From: Diploptera punctata
Lineage: Eukaryota > Arthropoda > Insecta > Blattodea > Blaberidae
NCBI GenBank assembly: GCA_030220185.1
Contig: JASPKZ010007294.1
Coordinates: forward strand, 609,001-673,000
Length of the DNA: 64,000 nt
Direction of reading: 5' to 3'
A program made the position numbers and the translations under genes. This document shows, one piece after another, positions 46,862 to 56,109 of this stretch. Within the stretch, counting starts at the first letter, position 1. The number at the start of each line of letters is the position of its first letter. A model generated the notes under the pieces. That model worked only from the letters and a program-made list of their open reading frames with translations, was not told the DNA's origin and did no database searches.

Positions 46862-47705
46862 CATCATCATCATCATCGTCCTTTCAAGTATTAGGCCCAG
46901 TGGCCCGTTACGGTCTCCCGCCATCTCCGAAAAGGTCGACCCAAAGATCTTCTGCCTCGAGGAATGTAGTGAAGAATTTGTTTTGGTATTCTGTGACGAT
47001 CCATGCGCTGAATATGGGCTAGCCAATTGTTTCTATATTCTTGGAGGTATTCAGATATAGGTACGATGTTTAACTCTCTGGCTATTGTTGAATTATACCT
47101 GCAGTTCGTCGCAGAAATTTCATCTCCGTGGCTGTAATATGACGATCATCCTGAGTTCTGATGGTCCAAGCTTCACTGCCATAACAGATTATGGGTCTAG
47201 CGAGAATTTTATAGATTTTCATTCTTGTGTGTCTCTGCACTTTTGATGGTTTAAAAACTTGGTTGATAATTCTTAAAGCTTTATTATAGTTTTGTATTTT
47301 AAAGGATATATCACATTCCTCATTATAAGTTAGATTATATCCTAAGTATTTAAATTAATTAACTTGCTCTAATATTGAATTCTGAATACAAATTTTACTT
47401 ATTACTGGGAATTTCCCTTGAAAGGCCATGACTTTAGATTTTGTTGTTGATATTTCCATGTTAAATCGTTGGGCTATTATATTAAGATGATGAGTGGAAT
47501 ATTGTAATTCATCTTCATTATTGCCGAAAAGAGCCTGATCATCTGCATATAAGAGTGTGTCTAAAATTGTGTGTCTTGAGAGAGGAATATTACCATGAAC
47601 TGTCAATCTCCAGTGTCTGATGATAGCATTAATGTATACATTAAATAGAAGTGGTGATAGAGGGCATCCTTGGTTTCCATTTTTATTGTAATTATTAGGG
47701 ATGAT
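46862..47705 (-). pseudogene. LINE-A-like, RT motif B/C to 3' end
   Basis: Reverse strand from 47705: NGNQGCPLSPLLFNVYINAI, LDTLLYADDQALFGNNEDEL (YADD active site), KSKVMAFQGKFPVISKICI, KFKYLGYNLTYNEECDISFK, KPSKVQRHTRMKIYKILARP, ICYGSEAWTIRTQDDRHITA and TEMKFLRR. It ends in a CAT tail (46862-46880). The frame breaks at about 47355. Truncated at the 5' side just before the PLSP motif. Confidence 0.85.
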
Positions 47706-48025
47706 CATTCAGATAATCTGAAATCTCTTATAATCGTTAATGATTAAGCTTAATTTTGCTGTTTATGGCGAGATGTTAGCACAGCTGTGCTCCTCCCACT
47801 GTCATTCCATGTACGCGTATGAACGACAACTTTGTACTTTTCCTCTAGACTGCAGCTACAGCTGCCAGGCGCACAAGAACTCTAGTTAGATTGAAGTTAG
47901 ATTATTATAGTGTTATTAGTGAAATTAACTTTTCTTTTAAACGTTAAATGTTTATTGACAAGGTTCTAATAACCTGATTATGTAATATTTTAATTCTCGT
48001 ATAGATTAAATAGTTTTAACGATGT
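47706..48025. other. No recognisable gene
   Basis: Short spacer between two LINE remnants. Nothing nameable. Confidence 0.45.
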
Positions 48026-48244
48026 CATCATAATCATCATCAGCGCATCAAAAGTTAGACCTTAAGTTCTGTTCCGATCTCATGTTAGAACTAGTCTGTC
48101 GATCGGTCCTCCTACATTTCTTCGTCCTACAGATAGTGAAGAATCTGTTTCGGGATTCTGTTGGTATCCATTCTGTTGATGTGGTCAAAACATTCGTCTC
48201 TGTAGGCTGTTGTGCAATCCTATCTAATAACTTGAATATATTTA

Positions 48245-48611
48245 ACTTTTATAAGATTCATGATGTGTTCCGTTGAGGTATTATTCAAAATTAATATAAA
48301 ATGATGGAATATTCACCTGAAAGGTCCGTCTCCTCAACTTAATTAATTATTTAACTGTAGCGGATTCGGGACTTGTCCCATCATCGGCAGGATTCAAAAC
48401 TGGTGTTTCACTGAAGATCTGGTAGAGGGGGTTGCATGTATTGGGTTCGACGACAGCCTGATAAACGAAAACGAACCCAATACATGCAACCTCCTCTACC
48501 AGATCTTCAGTGAAACACCAGTTTTGAATCCTGCCGATGATGGGACAAGTCCCGAAAGCGCTACAGTTAAACGGACCTTTCAGGTGAATATTCCATAATT
48601 TTATATTAATT
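48245..48611. mobile_element. Penelope-derived 367-bp palindromic element with 13-bp TSD
   Basis: Two terminal segments of the Penelope-like element at 54.6-55.9 kb, head to head with almost no spacer (about 20 bases with GACAGCCTGATAAACG). Arms share TTCACCTGAAAGGTCCGT, GGACTTGTCCCATCATCGGC and CTGAAGATCTGGTAGAGG. The direct repeat TTGAATATATTTA flanks it at 48232-48244 and 48612-48624. All RT and most GIY-YIG coding is absent; only the C-terminal codons (NPADDGTSPESATVK) remain, on both strands. Confidence 0.92.
48531..48566 (+). ncRNA. Hammerhead-like motif, palindrome right arm
   Basis: Same 36-nt motif as at 55817-55852. CTG, core CCGATGA, hairpin GGGACAAGTCCC, GAAA, minimal stem AGC/GCT, then A and CAG. 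The mirrored reverse-strand copy at 48355-48390 has GAATCC in place of GAAAGC, so one side is damaged. Confidence 0.5.
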
Positions 48612-49175
48612 TTGAATATATTTATTTGTGTTGGTATATCTTCATTTAGTTTCCGATCTGCTTTTCAACAGTCAGCCACATCCCTCAAAAACCTCATTTA
48701 TGAAGTTTCTATTCTTCGTTCCTGGTTTTTGGTTAAGATCCAATGTTCCATTGTTTATAGAATTTTAATAGTAACTATTTTTTAGTTCTCTTGAAACTTC
48801 ATTTTATAGTGTCACACATATAAATAAATTTATTTATTTTGTTGTAATGTTTTCAATTTTTTATATGATACATTGTATCTCAGATAATTAAAATTGTTCA
48901 CCTGTTCTACTGTTTTATTCTCTAATGAGATTTTTACTCTTAGTAGTTCATACCCTCGAAATGCTATTTTTTTTTCTTTTTGAGTAAATTATATATTTTC
49001 AAGTTGTACTCGTATGTTTCACAAATTTTACTAAAATTGTAAATTGCCCATTCTAAGCCATCTTCTGTCTCATATACAACAATCTGACCATCTGCAAAAA
49101 GTAAAGTATCTAATAAAATATAAATATTTTTAAAATGTTCAATTAAACAATTTGCCAATTCTGTAATGGCATATA

Positions 49176-50494
49176 CAGGGCAAGTCAAAATGTTGTGCAG
49201 GTTTTCAGAAATTTATTATGTGAAATGTAATGAACATATAATATCGTGAGACATATTGTATGAAAGGTAAACTCTCAAAGTTTAGTTGTCCACTTCTAAA
49301 GTTCCGCGTTCACCCGCAAGATATCAACAGCAGAGCAGTAAAGGAAAATGGCGTACTGGGGATCAGAAGTCTTTCTGTGTGCTTGATTACCATGTAAACA
49401 ACTCTGTGACTAGTGTTCAACGACATTTCCGTACCAGATACGATAAAGACCCGCCGGATGGGAGATCCATTCGTAAGTGGTACACACAATTTAGGGATTC
49501 AGGCTGTATCTGTAAACGAAAATCGACTGGCCGTCCGTCGACGAGTGAAGAGACAGTCGAACGCGTTCGCACATGCTTCGTGCGGAGTCCACAGAAAACC
49601 ACCTACCGGGGAGCGACAGAACTTCAACTACCACAAAAAACTGTATGGCGGATTCTCCGGAAACGTTTACAGATGAAACCCTACCACTTGCAACTGGTTC
49701 AAGCCTTAAAACCCGCCGATTATGCTTTGCGAGCGTCCTTCTGTGTTGATTTTCTCGCATTAATGGAAGAGAATGAGTTCCATGAGAGGGTAGTTTACAG
49801 TGATGAAGCGACTTTCCACCTTTCAGGAAAAGTGAATAGACACAATGTAAGGATTTGGGAACATCAACGCGATTCTCCGAAAGTGAATGTCTTTTGTGCC
49901 ATTTCCCATGCAAAGGTTTATGGGCCCTTTTTCTTTCATGAACGTACTGTGAACGGACATGTTTTCCTTGATATGCTACAACAATGGCTCCTTCCGCAGC
50001 TTGAAGCGGATAGTCCAGATTTCATTCTGCAGTTGGATGGTGCCCCTCCACATTACCATGGCAGTGTTCGAGACCATTTGAATACGGCTTTACCACAACG
50101 CTGGATAGGCCGTGCATCTCAGGGTGATCAACAACTCATTCATTGGCCACCTCGTTCACCAGATCTAACCCCGTGTGATTTCTTCATGTGGGGTCTTGTA
50201 AAGGATCATGTTTACGTACCACCACTTCCAACAACACTGCATGAACTGCGTGCCCGCATCACAGCAGCCATTGCTGATATCGACCGCGGACTGCTACAGA
50301 AAGTTTGGCAGGAGATTGAATATCGGCTTGACATCTGTCGTGTAACAAAAGGCGCTCACATAGAACATCTGTGAATATTTAAAAAAAAACTTTGAGAGTT
50401 TACCTTTCATACAATATGTCTCACAATATTATATGTTCATTACATTTCACATAATAAATTTCTGAAAACCTGCACAACATTTTGACTTGCCCTG
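49176..50494 (+). mobile_element. Young mariner-like (DD46D) DNA transposon
   Basis: 108-base terminal inverted repeats, 49176-49283 and 50387-50494, that differ at a single position. They begin CAGGGCAAGTCAAAATGTTG. TA flanks both ends (49174-49175 and 50495-50496). Near-identical arms and an open transposase frame mean recent insertion. It lies at the 5' end of a dead LINE. Confidence 0.95.
49286..50374 (+). CDS. Mariner-like transposase, 362 codons, open but starting at TTG
   Basis: Cut-and-paste transposase of the mariner/Tc1/IS630 superfamily. N-terminal HTH region (residues 25-130) includes VNNSVTSVQRHFRTRYDKDP, SIRKWYTQFRDSGCICKRKS, GRPSTSEETVERV and QLPQKTVWRILRKRLQMKPY. Catalytic core: VVYSDEATF (Asp173), LQLDGAPPHYH (Asp251), WPPRSPDLTPCDFF (Asp298). 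There are 46 residues between the last two Asp, longer than in mariner (34). No internal stop. A TAG lies directly upstream (49283-49285) and the frame opens at TTG; the first ATG is codon 130, after the DNA-binding region. TTG is probably a mutated ATG, so this copy may not make full-length protein. Confidence 0.9.
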   Translation: MSTSKVPRSPARYQQQSSKGKWRTGDQKSFCVLDYHVNNSVTSVQRHFRTRYDKDPPDGRSIRKWYTQFRDSGCICKRKSTGRPSTSEETVERVRTCFVRSPQKTTYRGATELQLPQKTVWRILRKRLQMKPYHLQLVQALKPADYALRASFCVDFLALMEENEFHERVVYSDEATFHLSGKVNRHNVRIWEHQRDSPKVNVFCAISHAKVYGPFFFHERTVNGHVFLDMLQQWLLPQLEADSPDFILQLDGAPPHYHGSVRDHLNTALPQRWIGRASQGDQQLIHWPPRSPDLTPCDFFMWGLVKDHVYVPPLPTTLHELRARITAAIADIDRGLLQKVWQEIEYRLDICRVTKGAHIEHL

Positions 50495-51756
50495 TATATA
50501 TATATAAAAAAGAATTGGCAAAAGTGATTTCATTTCGAAAAAAAACTAAAATATTTGAAATATTTAAAGATTAAAGTCTCGTGATTTGTGAATAAAATGT
50601 TTTAATTTAATCGCGATATTTCCTCCTGCATTTTAAAAAGTGCTCAACTTAATGTCTCGTTTATAATATCAAATCTTGGGATCGAATAGTATTAATTGTT
50701 TATATGTATGCATTTACATGTCTTTGAACATTGCAGGGCCTATATTTAATTATTTATTTTCAGTTCTGCTCTTTAGTTTTGGAATATGTTTTTGAAATGT
50801 TCTTAATTGTATCTGTATAAGGACATTTCATTACAGCCATATTCTTTTAAATTCAAAGTAATTTTATTTTTGAGTGTAACTAGGGTGAAGTTTAGGTCAT
50901 CAGAGACTGTTCGCATTTGTACGCCAAAAAGAGCTTATGGCTAGAGAAGAAGAACAAGAGCATCCAAACTGTTTGGTATGATGTTTGAAACCTAACATTT
51001 ACTTAATAGTTTCCTTATTTCATTCATTAACAAGCAAAATCAGATACAAAGTGTAGTTTTGCATGACGTTATGGAACAAGCGCTGTGTGTGTACATCCAC
51101 CTAAATTACCGCATGCACTATTAAAGCAGTGGTGCACGCGGTAATAAACTCTTATTAAAACATATATACACGGGCCTACTTATTTTATAGGCCTATCATT
51201 AAAAAAGTCTAGAGAAATATATTAAAAACAGTAGCATAACATACTCCATAATAATACTTTTTAAAAATTAAAGTCAAATATATTCATGCCATTAATCATA
51301 TTAACCAAGTTGAGAAAAGCTGATATAACGGATGGTGACCGCGTCGGCTATGCACTGGCTGGATGGCCGCTAACCTATATTACTAAGATATGTGGATGTG
51401 ATTCCAGCAGGCGACTGCGCCTGTCGCGGCATGGAGTTTTCTTAAATCATTTTGTGATAAATAGTAGAATTTAATGTATTTAATTTCATTCACCATAATG
51501 CTAGTTTCTGGGAAGTTAAATTAATCTCTTTCCGGTCATCTTTATTATCTCAATTATTATATCATCGTCCTTACTTACAGACTATCATACCTTACAACTT
51601 CGCACCTATGGATACTTTGTAGGGATAAAATGAGAAGGAATCTTCTCTGAAATGAAACTTTGAGAGTGTACATTTTATTTCATGCTGAACATTTAAAAAT
51701 TAGTTAAAGTGACTTAAGAATCACCCTTGTTAAAAAATAAAATACTGGTACTGTAC
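50495..51756. other. No recognisable gene
   Basis: AT-rich. A tRNA-like scrap may lie at 51325-51430 (GTGACCGCGTCGGCTATG, TGTGATTCCAGCAGG), resembling a SINE head, but no B box is convincing. Confidence 0.45.
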
Positions 51757-52242
51757 AGGGTGTCCCATTCAAACCTCCCACATTTTAATTAATCATAACT
51801 AAGTATGCGGAATTGTGAAATGAGGCCAGTATTAAACGAAACAGAAACTCAAAGAATGTTCATTTACACACACTAAAATACCTCTAAATGTGCACCATTA
51901 GTAGCACGAATAATAATCAAGTCTGTATTCGAACATGTCCATTGGTAGTGTTGCAATTGTGTCAAGGATACGGGTTCGTAAATCATGAAGATCTTGTACT
52001 GGAGTCGCAAACACACGGTTTTTTTACATACCCGCAGAGGAAGAAGTCCAGTGGAGTGATGTCTGGCGAACGTGTTTTATGTCATTATTGTCCAACATAC
52101 GTGAGATAAATTAACTGAAACAATGAAAACAAAAAACATCTTTGAGTTTCTCTTTCTTTTAATACCAACCTCATTTCATAATTCCGCATACTTTGAGAGT
52201 TATGATTAATTAAAATGTGGAAGATTTGAATGTGACACGGTG
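51757..52242 (-). mobile_element. Deleted mariner/IS630-like element
   Basis: Terminal inverted repeats of about 110 bases: left CAGGGTGTCCCATTCAAACC after a TA (51755-51756), right CACCGTGTCACATTCAAATC on the reverse strand. Both share ACATTTTAATTAATCATAAC and GTATGCGGAATT. The interior on the reverse strand encodes the transposase C-terminus in broken frames (SPDITPLDFF, VQDLHDLRTRIL, ATNGAHLEVF equivalents). Most of the transposase is deleted. Confidence 0.85.
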
Positions 52243-53394
52243 CATATCTACAAACACTTTCTGAACCTTACAGCTTGGGTTAGGTGGTGAATTTTATGAC
52301 TCTTTTCATTTTATCTCGATTCTAAATTATTTTAGGTGTATCCGGGATGTTTTCACATTTTTATTGAAGCGTTCTCACTCCCACTCGAGCCAACTGCTTG
52401 TCTATGTTAACAGGTTTCCAGTTCTGGTCATAGCCAGCAATTATTTTATCGTTCTAGAGGAAATGAAAAACTGTTACGAGTAATTGTAGAGCCATCAACA
52501 GTAAATATGTCTAACAGATTTGTATCAAGTGTCGTATTAATTTAACACCTCATGGAAGAGAAAATTGTAACTGCTATTCAAAATACAAATTAATGACAGA
52601 AAATATGCTCATAAAGTGGTTTTAAACAGTGAAGAAGACTGTATGTTGCTTTTAGATAGTTATTTATGTTGGTAGGTTGAATAGGGCGTGGTTAAATTTT
52701 ATGATCGCCTACTGTCTGTCTTTTTAAATGTGAGTCTATTTCATTCACACATTAGCACCTACGCTTGGAGCAGGTGTGTGCAATGTTGCGTAATTTGTTT
52801 CGTCATGGCTCTCTCTTTCTCCATTGGACTTGTGTTTTTTCTCAATGAGTGGTATAACTTCACACACACTGAGGAGGGGAAAAATCTCATATATTTAGTT
52901 TAATGAAAATATGTCGATTCATAGTTTTCAGATTTTATAATATCAGATTGGCCTTCGATTAGATCTACGTTTTCAAAATAAAATTTTTTCAGCCTTTTTT
53001 TTTCTGTAGGCTACTTATATTTTGACTATTTTCTGCTAGTGAAGCCACCTCAAAATTAAAAATGAACGAATTTATTCAGTTTTACTTAGGAAGCAGATAA
53101 AATCTACGCATCATTTTGTAGGATAAACTTACTATTAAGTGGGAAAAGTGTTAATCGATGTTGATAATCTATCGAATATAGTTGTTAACTTAATGTTCAT
53201 CTTTTTATGTTGCACACACTAAGGTGAAAAATAGATTTTATCTGATTTTTCGTTTATATGTGAAAGATAAATTAATGTCCACAACTAAGCAACAGGCACC
53301 TTTTAAACTTTTTATGAATGAGATTTACGTTCGTTAAATTATAACTACTGTACATCTTTAAAAAAATCTTAAAATCTATAATAAATACTTCAGA
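52243..53394. other. No recognisable gene
   Basis: A forward frame 52688-52903 (71 codons) is Cys/Phe-rich with a hydrophobic stretch but no recognisable family. Probably chance. Confidence 0.4.
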
Positions 53395-53749
53395 TACAAG
53401 CCGTTACTGTCGAACCTGGGGGTTCATAAACGCGCGAACATATGCTTTATATACTTCGCAATCTTGAACCAATATTTTTCAATGTATTATTCTCTGTATA
53501 ATATACATCCCTGGAATCACGGGTAAAGTTATTCTCCAACTTCATTTTTGCCTATCCATTGGGCGCATTCCCTCCTGCGAAAAATTACCATGCCCTTTAT
53601 CCATTCCTCAGTCGTGCCATATATTCTGCCCACAGCAGTCTATGAGACTAAATTTTTCTTACTACATCTGGTTTCTCATAAAAATCACGTAGCCCTTCAT
53701 CTGTATGTTCGTCTGTGTTTCGTTCAAACATTTTTCCTATAGATTTTAT

Positions 53750-53786
<37 letters not shown>

Positions 53787-53850
53787 TAATATTTACTCTT
53801 CTATTAAACTAAGACTCAATTTTTCGCATGCTTACATAAGAAAACCGTTT
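53395..53850 (-). pseudogene. LINE-V C-terminus, strongly decayed, split by a TA run
   Basis: GTCGAACCTGGGGGTTCATA, CAATGTATTATTCTCTGTAT, CTATCCATTGGGCGCATTCC and CAGTCTATGAGACTAAATTT align with the reverse complement of the 60.3-kb copy. A TA microsatellite (53756-53784) has expanded within it. Confidence 0.75.
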
Positions 53851-54079
53851 TATATATACAACTTTTACTTTAATTTTGTTTTGGATAAAATGGGATAACA
53901 ATAGCCGTTTCAATGCATACGTTAATAGCTTATCCAGACTTGAACCTGCGTTTAAATTATATTGATTACCAAAGTATAAATCAGTAAAATAATAATAGTG
54001 GTAATAATTACAAATTTATATTATCTGGTAAAATATAAGGAAGTGAGCTGACTTGTACAGCTTTCCATGACGAGCGTTT

Positions 54080-54410
54080 TTACACAGACTGTTTACTGGG
54101 AGTCAATGACCAATCACATTTTAATGAATTTTGATTTACAACCAATCTTACCTCGATTTTATCAATTAAATTTTATCATGTTAAAATCAAGCTCCTTCTG
54201 TTTAACATTCTGGATTTGTCAGAGCATTATTTTGCAGTGACTGACTCTCTAAGAAATACGTTCAATATAACAATTTATATTATATTAAGATGTAAGAATC
54301 CTAGAATGCACTATTTTCACTTTCTTAAACGTAATACTTCCCAGGTATTTACGTTCCAGAAAAATATAATTGACACATTTACATCATAGGACATCAGAAA
54401 TTAATTAATA
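54080..54410 (+). repeat. Interspersed repeat family K, left part only
   Basis: GGGAGTCAATGACCAATCAC, TACAACCAATCTTACC, AAGCTCCTTCTGTTTAACAT, TTATTTTGCAGTGACTGAC, CACTTTCTTAAACG match 30.23-30.5 kb in order. It stops before the TCTCCACTAG part, which is present alone at 57.26 kb. Confidence 0.65.
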
Positions 54411-54734
54411 ACCTGTAGGGCAAAGGTGAGAATGATGGCGCTGTGTATAAGATGGTGCAGTCTAACATTTATCCTTAAAATCATAAGAAAACTCGTTTTT
54501 CACTATTCGTGCCTGTGCAGTCCTAAGAGAAGGTTCTCGTGTGAAATTGTGGTGTTTGTAACGTTAAAAAAAGAAGAAATAAATATTTTTGTGAAGAGTC
54601 ATATTTTTGGTAAGTTGAAGAAATCAACTTTTATAAGATTCATGATGTGTTCCGTTGAGGTTTATTCAAAATTAATATAAAATTATAGAATATTCACCTG
54701 AAAGGTCCGTCTCCTCAACTTAATTATCATTTAA

Positions 54735-54770
54735 CTGTAGCGCTTTCGGGACTTGTCCCATCATCGGCAG
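54735..54770 (-). ncRNA. Hammerhead-like motif, left inverted end
   Basis: Exact reverse-complement copy of the 55817-55852 motif. On this strand it would be antisense to the ORF transcript. Confidence 0.45.
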
Positions 54771-54854
54771 GATTCAAAACTGGTGTTTCACTGAAGATCT
54801 GGTAGAGGGGGTTGCATGTACTTGGTTCGTTTTCGTTCATCAGGCTGTCGTTAA

Positions 54855-55857
54855 CACGACATGTCGATGATGTACTAGTAATATATGAAAATGAAAACAG
54901 AAAAGAAAAAGAAATACTACAAGACTTAAACAACATGCATGAAAAAATCACTTTCACCGAAGAAATAGAAGTTAACAACAGCATAAACTACTTAGATTTG
55001 TCTATAACCAAAAATCTACACAACAATAAACTAGAAATCGGTATCTACCGGAAACCCACAAACAATGCTCTGGCCATAAACAAAAATTCTACACATCCTT
55101 TTCAACAGAAAATTAGTACATTTAATAGCTTAGTCAGTAGAATGTTGAAACTCCCATTAAGCAAAGACAATTATATCCAAGAACTCAACTACATTAAGTA
55201 TATGGCAAAAACCAATGGCTATAATGAAGAATTCATAGATAAGCTCGTAAAAAAACAAAAAAGGAAGAACAACATAACCAACATAACTAAACTAGAAAAA
55301 GAATCTGACAACAACAAGAAAACATGGATAACACTTACATACACAGGAAAAGAAACAACAAAATTAGCCAATGCACTAAAGAAAGCCGATAAAAACGTAA
55401 AAATAGCATACAGAACCAATAACAAATTAAACAACATAATAAACAATACATTGAAGAAAATAACATTTTCAACAGCAAAGGAGTTTATAAACTGACATGC
55501 AAGGACTGCAACAAATTTTATATAGGAAGGACAAACAGGAGTTTTAACATCAGATTCAAAGAACATTTTCGAGACTTCATTCACGCAGAAGGTAAATCAA
55601 GCTATGCAAAACACGTTATCCATGAAGGACATCGCATGTTAAATATTGAAAACACCCTAACAGTAATGCACAGAGAAAATAATCCAGCGAAGATAAACGT
55701 ACTCGAAGAGATGGAAATCATGAAAGCAGCTCACAACGACAGCCTGATAAACGAAAACGAACCAAATACATGCAACCCCCTCTACCAGATCTTCAGTGAA
55801 ACACCAGTTTTGAATCCTGCCGATGATGGGACAAGTCCCGAAAGCGCTACAGTTAAA
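54855..55857 (+). pseudogene. Penelope-like polymerase: RT end plus GIY-YIG endonuclease
   Basis: Starts inside the RT palm at RHVDDVLVIYENE (the catalytic VDD), then YLDLSITK, LEIGIYRKPTNNALAINKNS, HPFQQKISTFNSLVSRML (RT thumb) and a Lys/Asn-rich linker. Near 55450 a 1-base deletion in an A run shifts the frame. The next frame gives GVYKLTCKDCNKFYIGRTNR, the GIY-YIG signature, then SFNIRFKEHFRDF, YAKHVIHEGH, and ends NPADDGTSPESATVK before the stop at 55858. RT motifs upstream of VDD are absent. Reverse transcriptase primed by its own endonuclease in intact relatives; inactive here. Confidence 0.9.
55817..55852 (+). ncRNA. Hammerhead-ribozyme-like motif in the Penelope terminus
   Basis: Order of parts: CTG, CCGATGA (canonical core CUGANGA, so one change, C for the second base), hairpin GGGAC-AA-GTCCC, GAAA, three-base stem AGC/GCT with no loop, then A (predicted cleavage 3' of 55849) and CAG, which pairs with the opening CTG. 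Short stem III is the style of retroelement hammerheads, which work as dimers. Penelope-like elements are known to carry hammerheads in their terminal repeats. The C and the bulged T at 55827 may weaken activity. It overlaps codons for NPADDGTSPESATVK. Confidence 0.6.
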
Positions 55858-56109
55858 TGATAATTAAGTTGAGGAGACGGACCTTTCAGGTGAATATTCT
55901 ATAATTTTATATTAAGTTGAAGAAACTTTTAAAGGATTATTGTGGGTGCAGTTTGAAAGGGACTGAATACCGTTAGAAAGGAGATTGACATCTCTACATA
56001 CAAAGGGACTTGTCCTTGTTACTAATAACATAACTTCAATGTCTTATTACAAAAATTTCCATCTCTAGTCAATGCACAAACATTTTTGTGTGAATCAGGA
56101 GAGATGGCG

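Larger units (their letters stand above)
48026..49173 (-). pseudogene. LINE remnant, interrupted by a Penelope-derived palindrome
   Basis: Reverse strand from 49173: ITELANCLIEHFKNIYILLD, TLLFADGQIVVYETEDGLEW (FADD mutated to FADG), AIYNFSKICETYEYNLKI. Then heavily broken sequence, and beyond the palindrome the 3' end with RMDTNRIPKQILHYL and GRRNVGGPIDRL in shifted frames. It ends in a CATCAT-type tail near 48026. The 5' end of the remnant abuts the mariner at 49176. Confidence 0.75.
54624..55913 (+). mobile_element. Penelope-like retroelement, 5'-truncated, with inverted ends
   Basis: Inverted terminal sequences of about 180 bases (54673-54852 and 55735-55914) enclose the end of an RT-plus-GIY-YIG ORF. 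An extra 50 bases (ACTTTTATAAGATTCATGAT, TGTTCCGTTGAGG) exist only on the left side, here and in the 48.2-kb copy. The 13-base direct repeat TAAGTTGAAGAAA (54611-54623 and 55913-55925) marks the target duplication. Inverted placement of a partial terminal repeat is a known habit of Penelope-like elements. Confidence 0.92.

Noticed and set aside
49417..49913. Antisense open frames within the mariner-like transposase
   Set aside because: Shadow frames opposite a well-supported transposase; no motif of their own.
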